Shown piece after piece: positions 7,523 through 15,472 of a stretch of 64,000 nucleotides of DNA (position 1 is the stretch's first letter; every line of letters starts with the position of its first letter). The translations under genes were made by a program, and so were the position numbers. Location of the stretch: positions 133,558 to 197,557 of the forward strand of contig JBBIJF010000004.1 in the NCBI GenBank assembly GCA_037446115.1, read 5' to 3'. Source of the DNA: JANWXD01 sp037446115. Lineage in GTDB: Bacteria; Acidobacteriota; Terriglobia; Bryobacterales; Bryobacteraceae. The notes under the pieces are model-generated. The model worked only from the letters and a program-made list of their open reading frames with translations, was not told the DNA's origin and did not search any database.

Positions 7523-8818
7523 ATGCGCGTCGAGCTGGCCTTCGGCAAGACCGGGCTGCTTGTGGACCTGCCCCCGGGCTTCCGCTACCGCATTCTCGAA
7601 GCCCGCTCCGCCCGGCCGCTCCCGGATCCCGAGACTGCGCTCGAGACTGCACTGGACCAGCCAATCGGTGCGCCGCCCCTGAGGTCAATGGCGCAAGGTA
7701 AGACCACCGCCGCCATTGCCGTCTGTGACATCACGCGCCCGGCGCCCAACCGCATCGTGCTTCCACCCCTGCTGCGCCGCCTGCACGAGGCAGGCATTCG
7801 CCCGGAACACGTCACCATCCTGATCGCCACCGGACTGCACCGGGCCGCCACCCCGGCCGAAATCCGGGAGATCCTCGGACCGGACATCGCCGCCCGCTAC
7901 CGGACGCTCAACCACGACGCACGGAACCTGGCCGAGCACCGGTTCATCGGCCGCACGTCCTCCGGCACGCCCGTATACATTGACGAGCGCTTCCTGGCCG
8001 CGGGGCTTCACATCACGCTAGGCTTCATCGAGCCGCACCTCATGCTCGGCTTCTCCGGAGGACGCAAGCTCATCGCGCCGGGTCTGGCGGCGCGGGAGAC
8101 CATCGAGGTACTGCACAGCCCCCGTTTCATGCGCGACCCTCGGGCGGTCGAGGGCTCCATCGAAGAGAACCCGCTTCACCACGAGCTTCTCGAAATCGCC
8201 CGGATGGCCCGCCACGACTTCATCGTGGACGTCGCCTTGGCCCGCGACCGTCAGATTGCAGCCGTATTCGCCGGCCATCCGGAAGAAGCGCACCGTGCCG
8301 GCGTCGCCTTCGTCTCCTCCGTTATGCTGGAGCAGCTGGCCGAGCCTGTAGATGCCGTGATCACCACGGCCGCAGGCTATCCGCTCGATCTCACCTTCTA
8401 CCAAGCCATCAAAGGCATCACGGCCGCCTCGCACATTGTCCGTCCGGGAGGGCAAATCCTGCTGGTTGCGGCTTGCGAGGAAGGCGCCGGAGCCCCCGAG
8501 TTCTGCCGGATGCTGAAGCAGTTCCGTTCCCCACGGCAGTGCCTCGACACAATCGAGCACGCCCCGGTGACGATTGACCAGTGGCAGCTCGAAAAACTGG
8601 CGCTCGTGGCCGAGCGAGCCCGTGTGCTCTTCTATGTCCCCGGTCTGCCGTCAGAGTATCACGCGTCGCTTTGGGGACCGGTGTTTCCGAGCGCCGCACA
8701 AGCGCTGGAAGCCCTGACGGCGGGGCTGCGGTCCGGCGCAACCATTGCGGTGATCCCTGAAGGTCCCTACGTGCTGGCCAAAGCCGCCGCGGCGGAGCTC
8801 CAGACCGTGCGGGGTTGA
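7523..8818 (+). CDS. larA: Nickel-pincer lactate racemase family protein LarA
   Basis: LarA enzymes racemise 2-hydroxyacids such as lactate using a covalently bound nickel-pincer nucleotide. The 431 residues have the expected two-domain length. Catalytic residues match the Lactiplantibacillus enzyme almost by number: CDITRP (Asp69, Arg72), GLHR (His106), FIEPH (His172), SGGRKLIAPG (Lys182, the cofactor-attachment Lys) and VLHSP (His198). All are conserved, so an active racemase or a relative with another 2-hydroxyacid substrate is likely. The cofactor biosynthesis genes larB, larC and larE are not in this window. The next gene starts 47 nt downstream. Confidence 0.88.
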   Translation: MRVELAFGKTGLLVDLPPGFRYRILEARSARPLPDPETALETALDQPIGAPPLRSMAQGKTTAAIAVCDITRPAPNRIVLPPLLRRLHEAGIRPEHVTILIATGLHRAATPAEIREILGPDIAARYRTLNHDARNLAEHRFIGRTSSGTPVYIDERFLAAGLHITLGFIEPHLMLGFSGGRKLIAPGLAARETIEVLHSPRFMRDPRAVEGSIEENPLHHELLEIARMARHDFIVDVALARDRQIAAVFAGHPEEAHRAGVAFVSSVMLEQLAEPVDAVITTAAGYPLDLTFYQAIKGITAASHIVRPGGQILLVAACEEGAGAPEFCRMLKQFRSPRQCLDTIEHAPVTIDQWQLEKLALVAERARVLFYVPGLPSEYHASLWGPVFPSAAQALEALTAGLRSGATIAVIPEGPYVLAKAAAAELQTVRG

Positions 8819-8865
8819 GGGCTCCGCGGCTGTGGTATCTTAGGCAAAGAAAAAGCGAAGCTGCG

Positions 8866-10128
8866 ATGGACGCCTTACGCGAGCAACTTGCGGTTCTCCG
8901 CCGTCGCATCCAGCGAATTGACCGCAAGTACGCCTCGGCGACTTCGCATCCTGCCCCGGAGCGTCGCAGCGTGCCCTCCGATCGCCCCCTGCACTACTTC
9001 CTGGATGAGTGGATGAGCGGCGAAGTGGTCGAGACACCGCTCGGCTCACACTTTGAAACCGAGAAACTCTATCCCCGTCACCGGCGCCACGGCTCGATGG
9101 ATTTGTCCAATCTTTCGGAACTGCCCGGGGATCTGCTGGAGGCGCTGAGCGACGGCGCCGTCGCCGCCTCACGTCCGGAGCGGTGGGCGTTCCTGGACAC
9201 GGAAACCACCGGCTTGGCGGGCGGCACGGGCACCTATGCCTTCCTGGTGGGCGTGGGCCGCATTACCGGCGAAGGCTTCCGCGTGCGGCAGTTCTTCATG
9301 CGCGATCTCTGCGAAGAGCACAGTCTGCTTTGGGCGCTCGAGCAGCACTTGCAGGATTTCGACGTGCTGATAACTTACAATGGCAAGGCCTACGACGAAC
9401 CGCTGCTCGAAACCCGCTACCGGATGGCGCGCCGACGCCCGCCCTTTTCCCGCCTCGTGCACCTGGACCTGCTCTACGGCGCCCGCCGGTTGTGGAAGCT
9501 CCGCCTGGAAAGCTGCCGCCTGGTGGACCTGGAAAGCCAGATCCTTGGCTTCGAGCGAGAGGGCGACTTGCCCGGTGAGCTCATCCCTTACGTGTATTTC
9601 GAATATCTGCGCACCCGCCAAGTCTTCCGGCTGGTGCCGGTCTTCCACCACAACGCCACCGACATTCTGACGCTGGCCTGTTTGACGGGCATCGTGCCGC
9701 TGGCCTTCCGTTCGCCCGAATCGGCCCCGCTGCATCACGGAGCGGACTGGGTCGGCCTGGCGCGGTGGCTTCTGAAAGCCGAGCGGCACGAGGAGGCGCT
9801 GGCCGTGCTCCGCCGCGCCGTGGCGCGGGGTTTGTCGGACGAGCTGCTGTTTCGCTCCTTGTGGGAGATCGCACTGCTCGAAAAGCGTCTCGGGCGCCGC
9901 GAGGCGGCCGTGGCAGCCTTCGAGGACCTGGCGGCCGCACGCAACCCGTACCGCGTCCCGGCCCTGGAGGAACTGGCCAAGCATTACGAACACCGCGAGC
10001 GCAACTACGCCTCGGCGCTCGAAGTGACGCGAGCGGCTCTGGAAATTCAGCCCAGCGAAGAGTTGCGCCGTCGCGCCGCCCGCCTGGAGCGGCGCCTGTC
10101 GCGGCTCGCGACGCCCCGGCTTCTGTGA
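8866..10128 (+). CDS. YprB-like ribonuclease H-fold protein with C-terminal TPR-like region
   Basis: A predicted 3'-5' exonuclease-type protein of the YprB/DEDD family. Using the ATG at 8866 (420 residues) the RNase H-like core spans about 107-275. FLDTETTGL supplies Asp111 and Glu113, VLITYNGKAYDEP the second acidic site (Asp177), and HHNATDILTL the late His262/Asp266. The tail (about 285-420) is helical with TPR-like character (ARWLLKAERHEEALAVLRRA). An in-frame TTG at 8815 would add 17 residues and overlap the larA stop, but nothing supports it. The chosen ATG follows a TATCTT -10-like box by 24 nt. The biological substrate, RNA or DNA, is not determined. Confidence 0.78.
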   Translation: MDALREQLAVLRRRIQRIDRKYASATSHPAPERRSVPSDRPLHYFLDEWMSGEVVETPLGSHFETEKLYPRHRRHGSMDLSNLSELPGDLLEALSDGAVAASRPERWAFLDTETTGLAGGTGTYAFLVGVGRITGEGFRVRQFFMRDLCEEHSLLWALEQHLQDFDVLITYNGKAYDEPLLETRYRMARRRPPFSRLVHLDLLYGARRLWKLRLESCRLVDLESQILGFEREGDLPGELIPYVYFEYLRTRQVFRLVPVFHHNATDILTLACLTGIVPLAFRSPESAPLHHGADWVGLARWLLKAERHEEALAVLRRAVARGLSDELLFRSLWEIALLEKRLGRREAAVAAFEDLAAARNPYRVPALEELAKHYEHRERNYASALEVTRAALEIQPSEELRRRAARLERRLSRLATPRLL

Positions 10129-10202
10129 CGGCTCGATGCGCCGCCGGGTGCGGGAAACTCCGGTGGGGTTCCGCCGCGGGACGCCCTGCACGCAGCGGAG
10201 GT

Positions 10203-10208
10203 TATATT
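10203..10208 (+). promoter_or_regulatory. -10-like TATATT 8 nt before the VPS10-like gene
   Basis: TATATT then CTTGAGCT then ATG at 10217. No Shine-Dalgarno sequence lies between box and start (GGAGG is upstream of the box), which favours a leaderless mRNA here. Confidence 0.45.
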
Positions 10209-10216
10209 CTTGAGCT

Positions 10217-13126
10217 ATGTTTCGCAACCTGCGAATCGGTTTCACCGGCCTCGTGGCGGGGCTGTGCCTTTCGGCGCAGGCGGATGTCAAGTCGCTCGAA
10301 GGACTGTCCTGGCGTTTCATCGGTCCGGCCATCATGGGAGGCCGCGTTACCGACGTTGAGGGCGTTCCCGGCGATCCGGCCGTGGTCTACGCCGGCTTCG
10401 CCAGCGGCGGCCTCTGGAAGAGCGCCAACGGCGGCCACAGCTGGATCCCGATCTTCGAGAATCAGGGAACCTATTCGATCGGGGACTTCGCTCTTGAGCC
10501 CGGCAACCCCGAAGTGATCTGGGTCGGCGCCGGCGAGTCCAACACCCGCAACAGCGTCAGCTTCGGCGACGGCGTCTACAAGTCCACCGACGGCGGCAAA
10601 ACCTGGCGGCACCTCGGTCTCAAAGACACCGAGCGCATCTCCAGGGTGCTCGTCCACCCGACCGACCCCGACACCGTCTGGGTCGGCGCTCTCGGCCACG
10701 CCTTTGGCCCGCATCCGGAGCGAGGCGTCTTCCTCACCAACGACGGCGGCCGTACGTGGCGCAAGACTCTGTACATTGACGAGCACCACGGCGTCTCCGA
10801 TCTGGACGTGGATCCCATCAACCCCAACATCGTTTTCGCCGCGATGTGGAAATTCGAGCGCAAACCGTGGACGCATACCTCCGGCAGCGAGCAGGGCGGC
10901 GTCTTTCGCTCCAACGACGGCGGGCACAACTGGAAGAAGCTCGAAAAGGGGCTGCCCAAACTCCTCGGGCGTGTCGGGGTCAAAGTGGCCCCGAGCAACC
11001 CCAAGGTCGTCTACGTCATCGCCGAAAGCCGGGAGGGCACTCTGTTCCGCTCCGACGACGGCGGCGACAGTTTCCGCAAGGTGAGCGAGGACCGCGAGAT
11101 CGTCTCCCGCGGATTCTATTACGCGGACCTGCGCGTGGATCCCGCCAACGAAAACCGCCTCTACGCACTCGCCACGCGGCTGTTCCTGTCCGTGGACGGA
11201 GGCAAGAGCTGGAAATCCATCACCGGCGGCACGCACAGCGATTACCATGCCCTCTGGATAGACCCGCTCAATCCGAAACGGCTCTGGCAGGGAAACGACG
11301 GCGGACTGGCCGTCTCTCACGACGGGGGAGAAACCTGGCAGGCCGTCTACAACATCGCGCTCGGCCAGTATTACCAAATCCACGCCGACAACCGGGAGCC
11401 GTTCTACTACGTCATGGGCGGGCTTCAGGACAACGGCAGCTGGACCGGTCCGTCGCGCACCCGCGAGCCGGCAGGCATCCTCAATGACGACTGGCGGATG
11501 GTCTCCTTCGGCGACGGATTCTATATCTTCAACCACCCCGACGATCCCGATCTCTACCTCAGCGAGTCACAAGGTGGCCGTGTGGTGCGCACCGACATGC
11601 GCACGCGCGAGCAACAGTCCGTAGCCGTGGAGGCCGTAAGCACGGCAGGCGGGAGCGCGGCGGAAGCCCGGTACCGCTTCAACTGGAACGCACCTCTGGT
11701 GCTCTCCCCTCACGACAAAAATACGGTCTACACGGCCGGCAACGTCGTGTTTCGCTCGGCGGATTTCGGTCGCACCTGGCAGCCCATCAGCCCGGATCTC
11801 ACCACCAACGACAAGGAAAAACAGAAACCCGCCGGCGGGCCGGTCTGGTTCGACAACTCCACGGCCGAGTATCACTGCACCGTGCTGAGCCTGGCGGAAT
11901 CGCCGGTCCAAGCCGGCTGGATCTGGGCCGGCACCGACGACGGCAACTTGCAGCTGACCACCGACGGCGGCAAGAGCTGGAGAAATCTCATCGGCAACAT
12001 TCCGGATCTGCCGCCCCATTCCCCGGTGTCTCACATCGAGCCATCGCGCACTTCGCCCCAGGTTGCCTACGTGGCCTTCGACCGCCACATGTTCGACGAT
12101 TTCCGCCCCTATGTCTTCAAGACCGAAGACGGCGGCAAAACCTGGAAAAACCTGTCGGGAAATCTTCCGGACAAGGCCTACGTGCACGTCGTGCGCGAAG
12201 ATCCCAGGAATCCCGGGCTGCTCTACGCCGGCACGGAACTGGGTCTGTATGCCAGCTACGACGGCGGCAGGCGCTGGCACTTCCTCAAGTTGAAGAATCT
12301 TCCGCCCGTGCCGGTGCACGACATCGTGGTGCATCCGCGGGAAAATGACCTGATTTTAGGCACGCACGGCCGCAGCATCGTGATCCTTGACGACGCCACG
12401 CCGGTTCAGCAGTGGAGTGCCGAAATCGCCGAACGGGACGTTCACTTGTTCCCCGTGCGCCCGGCCCTGCGCCTGGCCACGCGCATGAGCCGCTACGGAC
12501 TGGGCGGCGCGCAGTTCAAGGGACCAAACCCGCCCTACGGCGCGCTGATCACTTTCTATCTCAAGGAGGACGCATCGGAAAAAAGCCCTCCTAAAATCGA
12601 AATTCTAGACGCCGGCGGCAGGATCATTCGCGCGCTCGACCAAGTGCCGCGCGAGAAAGGGGTGCAGCGCGTGGCCTGGGATCTGCGCATGGATCCACCC
12701 GCCCGGCGAACACCGCCCCAGGCGGAGGAAGAAGAATTCGGCGCCGGCCTGCGCGGCGTGCACGTGCTGCCGGGGGTGTACACCGTGCGCCTGACGCTGG
12801 GCGATCGCAAGCTCGAACAAAAGGTGGAAGTGCGCCTGGATCCTACGCTACGGGTCTCGGAGGCAGAACTGAAAGCCCGATTCGAACTGGCCGCAAGACT
12901 CCGCGAGATGGTGCACGAAGGCAACCATAGCCTGAAAGCTCTCGACAGCCTGAAAAGCCAGATCGAGCAGACGGCGAAGCTGCTCCAGGACCAGTCGCCG
13001 CAAAAAGCACGCCAGTGGGAAAAAGCGTTCGACCAGTACAAGAAGGAAATCGCCCGCGTGACTGAGACCATCGGCCGGCCGGCGCCTCGACTCTGGAATA
13101 TGGCCCGCGGGTCGTGGAAAAGCTGA
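10217..13126 (+). CDS. Secreted VPS10/sortilin-like BNR-repeat protein (frameshifted near its C-terminus)
   Basis: The 969-residue reading frame begins with a signal peptide (IGFTGLVAGLCLSAQAD). It continues with a beta-propeller built from many Asp-box/BNR repeats: SANGGHSW, STDGGKTW, TNDGGRTW, SNDGGHNW, SDDGGDSF, SVDGGKSW, SHDGGETW, TTDGGKSW, TEDGGKTW and SYDGGRRW. Bacterial proteins of this type are annotated as VPS10-domain or WD40/BNR-like glycosyl hydrolases, but no catalytic role is proven. A Gly-rich beta domain and a charged helical region follow. The frame ends abruptly at 13126, while the expected family tail continues in the -1 frame to 13344. That tail overlaps the next start codon by ATGA, so the intact gene was probably 10217-13344. 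Confidence 0.88.
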   Translation: MFRNLRIGFTGLVAGLCLSAQADVKSLEGLSWRFIGPAIMGGRVTDVEGVPGDPAVVYAGFASGGLWKSANGGHSWIPIFENQGTYSIGDFALEPGNPEVIWVGAGESNTRNSVSFGDGVYKSTDGGKTWRHLGLKDTERISRVLVHPTDPDTVWVGALGHAFGPHPERGVFLTNDGGRTWRKTLYIDEHHGVSDLDVDPINPNIVFAAMWKFERKPWTHTSGSEQGGVFRSNDGGHNWKKLEKGLPKLLGRVGVKVAPSNPKVVYVIAESREGTLFRSDDGGDSFRKVSEDREIVSRGFYYADLRVDPANENRLYALATRLFLSVDGGKSWKSITGGTHSDYHALWIDPLNPKRLWQGNDGGLAVSHDGGETWQAVYNIALGQYYQIHADNREPFYYVMGGLQDNGSWTGPSRTREPAGILNDDWRMVSFGDGFYIFNHPDDPDLYLSESQGGRVVRTDMRTREQQSVAVEAVSTAGGSAAEARYRFNWNAPLVLSPHDKNTVYTAGNVVFRSADFGRTWQPISPDLTTNDKEKQKPAGGPVWFDNSTAEYHCTVLSLAESPVQAGWIWAGTDDGNLQLTTDGGKSWRNLIGNIPDLPPHSPVSHIEPSRTSPQVAYVAFDRHMFDDFRPYVFKTEDGGKTWKNLSGNLPDKAYVHVVREDPRNPGLLYAGTELGLYASYDGGRRWHFLKLKNLPPVPVHDIVVHPRENDLILGTHGRSIVILDDATPVQQWSAEIAERDVHLFPVRPALRLATRMSRYGLGGAQFKGPNPPYGALITFYLKEDASEKSPPKIEILDAGGRIIRALDQVPREKGVQRVAWDLRMDPPARRTPPQAEEEEFGAGLRGVHVLPGVYTVRLTLGDRKLEQKVEVRLDPTLRVSEAELKARFELAARLREMVHEGNHSLKALDSLKSQIEQTAKLLQDQSPQKARQWEKAFDQYKKEIARVTETIGRPAPRLWNMARGSWKS

Positions 13127-13344
13127 CGGCGCTGTACCAATCCGTGGAGGGCCCCAACGCCGCCCCGACCGAACGCCAGAAGCAGGCCGCCGAAGAGCTG
13201 TCAGCCGAGTTCGCCGCCCGCATCCAAAATGTCCGCGAGTTCTTCGCGCGCACCGTCCCGGAATGGAATCGCGCGCTCGTGGCCGCCGGAGTTCCCCAGT
13301 TGCTCGTCCCGGAGCCGGAATCTGCTGATAGGAGGACGAAATGA
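13093..13344 (+). pseudogene. C-terminal tail of the VPS10-like protein in the -1 frame
   Basis: From about 13093 the -1 frame reads LEYGPRVVEKLTALYQSV, then EGPNAAPTERQK and an amphipathic helix ending in a GVPQLL segment before the stop at 13342-13344. As I recall the family, bacterial VPS10-like proteins end with a tyrosine-containing segment, an LTxLY helix and a Gln/Ala-rich tail, which this matches. The upstream frame instead gives RLWNMARGSWKS and stops. The fragment contains an in-frame ATG/GTG-type start at 13114 but has no ribosome binding site of its own. Its stop overlaps the alpha-galactosidase ATG by 4 nt. A one-base deletion or assembly error between about 13060 and 13093 explains this best. 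Confidence 0.7.
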
Positions 13345-15365
13345 GAAACGCCATACTGCTTGCTGCTTTCCTTGTGCTGTCAGGCGGCGCAAGTCGCGCC
13401 GAGGAAAAGACCGCCCGGGTCGAAGGCCCGGGGATTCGTATCGAGTTCGACGGGCGGATGCATACGCGTGTCATCGCCCGCCTCGGCGGCCGCGAAACCG
13501 CTTTGGGCAGTTTCCATGCCTCGGAGTATCTCAGCCTGACCTCGGGCGATGTCAGGGACTTTGCGTTGCGCCAGACGAAGGCCGAGAAAATCCGGGACCG
13601 AATCGGCGCGGGTGTGCGCCACACGTTCACCGGAGAGGCCGCAGGCCTGCGCAAGACGGTCCGGGTGACGCTGTACCAGCCGTTTCCCGCCATGGCCGTC
13701 TTCGAGGTCTCTTACACCAATACCGGCCCTGGCGAACTCTCCGTAACAGGCTGGACCAACCACGACCTCACCGTGGATGCAGGCGGGCCCGAAGAGCCTG
13801 CCTTCTGGTCGCTGCAGGCAGGCTCCTACTCCAGGCGTCCGGATTGGGTTGTATCGCTCAAACCCGGCTTCCGCCAGGAGAACTTTCTCGGCATGAACGC
13901 CACCGATTACGGCGGCGGCACCCCGGTTGTGGATGTCTGGCGCCGTGACGCCGGTCTGGCCGTCGGACACCTGGAACTGACTCCGAAGCTCGTCTCCCTT
14001 CCCGTCGCCCGTCCGGAGCCGGGGCGCGCCACCGTGGCCGTCAGCGCCCGGACGAAGCGCGCGCTCAAGCCCGGCGAGACACTCGCCACATTGCGCACGT
14101 TTGTCGCAGTCCACAAGGGAGACTACTTCCAGGCGTTGGCGGACTACCGCCGCTTCATGGTGGCGCAGGGCATCCGCTTCGGCCGCGCCCCCGAAGCTGC
14201 CTTCGAGCCGATCTGGTGCGCCTGGGGCTTCGGCCGCAAGTTCGTCCCGGCCCAGATTGAGCGCGCGCTGCCTGTCGTCAAGAAGCTGGGCTTCGGCTGG
14301 GTCACGGTGGATGACGGCTGGCAGGAGGCTGAGGGCGACTGGCGGCCGGTGCGCGCAAAGTTCCCGCGGGGAGACGCCGACATGCGTGCGCTGGTGGACC
14401 GCATCCACGCGGCAGGCTTCAAGGCGCAACTGTGGTGGGCTCCGCTCGCAGTGGATCCCGGAACCGAGCTCCTCCGCCGCCATCCCGACGCCGTGCTCCG
14501 GACCGCCGAGGGCGGCACCCAGAAGATCACCTGGTGGGATGCCTTCTACCTGTGCCCGGCTTACGGACCTGTACGAGAAGACGCGCGAAACTTCGTGATA
14601 CGCGCTTTGAAGGACTGGGACTTCGACGGACTGAAAATTGACGGCCAGCACCTGAACGCCGCCCCGCCCTGCTACCACCCGCGGCACGGGCACCGCACTC
14701 CCGAGGAGTCCTACGAGGGAACGCCGGAGTTCTTTCGGGAAATCTACGAGGCCGCCCGCGCCGTCAAACCGGACTCGCTCATTGAGATCTGCCCCTGCGG
14801 CACGTCCTACTCGTTTTTCACCCTGCCGTATCTCAACATGGCCGTGGCCTCGGACCCGCTGAGCTCCTGGCAGATCCGGACGAAAGGCAAGACGCTGCGG
14901 GCCCTGCTCGGGGAGGGCGGCGCCTACTTCGGCGACCACGTGGAGTTGAGCGACGGAGGCACGGATTTCGCCTCCACCATGGCGGTCGGCGGCGTCATCG
15001 GCACCAACTTCGTCTGGCCGCCCGCGGGGCGCAAGCGCGTGGACCTGACGCCGGAGCGCGAGCAGTTGTTCGGCCGCTGGGTGGAGATCTACCGCCGCCT
15101 GATGCTGCCCAAGGGCGAATACCTCGGAACGCTCTACGACATCGGATTTGACCGCCCGGAGGCGCATGCCATCCGCAAAGACGGCCGCATGTATTACGCC
15201 TTCTTTGCGCCCTCCTGGAGCGGCAAGCTGACGCTGCGCGGCCTGGAACCGCGGATTTACCGGATCACGAATTACGAAACCGGAAAGGAACTGGGGACGG
15301 TTCGGGGACCGGCAGCCTCCCTCGACGCCGCCTTCGAGCATCATCTGTTGCTCGAGGCGCGCTAG
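13341..15365 (+). CDS. Exported GH36-type alpha-galactosidase
   Basis: Hydrolyses terminal alpha-galactosides outside the cytoplasm (signal peptide NAILLAAFLVLSGGASRAEE). The 674 residues have an N-terminal beta-sandwich, a TIM barrel from about 280 to 590 and a C-terminal beta domain. Barrel landmarks are GWVTVDDGWQEAEGDW, FKAQLWWAPLAVDPG, the nucleophile Asp434 in FDGLKIDGQ and the acid/base Asp505 in AVASDPLSSW. A late GGVIGTNFVWPP segment completes the barrel. The family is melibiase/GH36-like; specificity for galactose is inferred from the family. The ATG overlaps the stop of the frameshifted VPS10-like gene, so translation was coupled. A mutarotase gene and galK elsewhere in the window fit galactose use. 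Confidence 0.87.
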   Translation: MRNAILLAAFLVLSGGASRAEEKTARVEGPGIRIEFDGRMHTRVIARLGGRETALGSFHASEYLSLTSGDVRDFALRQTKAEKIRDRIGAGVRHTFTGEAAGLRKTVRVTLYQPFPAMAVFEVSYTNTGPGELSVTGWTNHDLTVDAGGPEEPAFWSLQAGSYSRRPDWVVSLKPGFRQENFLGMNATDYGGGTPVVDVWRRDAGLAVGHLELTPKLVSLPVARPEPGRATVAVSARTKRALKPGETLATLRTFVAVHKGDYFQALADYRRFMVAQGIRFGRAPEAAFEPIWCAWGFGRKFVPAQIERALPVVKKLGFGWVTVDDGWQEAEGDWRPVRAKFPRGDADMRALVDRIHAAGFKAQLWWAPLAVDPGTELLRRHPDAVLRTAEGGTQKITWWDAFYLCPAYGPVREDARNFVIRALKDWDFDGLKIDGQHLNAAPPCYHPRHGHRTPEESYEGTPEFFREIYEAARAVKPDSLIEICPCGTSYSFFTLPYLNMAVASDPLSSWQIRTKGKTLRALLGEGGAYFGDHVELSDGGTDFASTMAVGGVIGTNFVWPPAGRKRVDLTPEREQLFGRWVEIYRRLMLPKGEYLGTLYDIGFDRPEAHAIRKDGRMYYAFFAPSWSGKLTLRGLEPRIYRITNYETGKELGTVRGPAASLDAAFEHHLLLEAR

Positions 15366-15472
15366 CGGTCACCGCCCGGCGCCGCCGGAGTCGCCGCGGC
15401 TTGCTCCTCCGCCGCGGGGCAGCCTTCCGGCAGCCCGGATAAACGGCGCGAACCGGCTGCGTTCCACTATAC

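Noticed and set aside
13110..13126. Programmed -1 frameshift at the AAAA run
   Set aside because: Family-like residues of the -1 frame begin before this site (from 13093), so slippage here would not restore the conserved tail.
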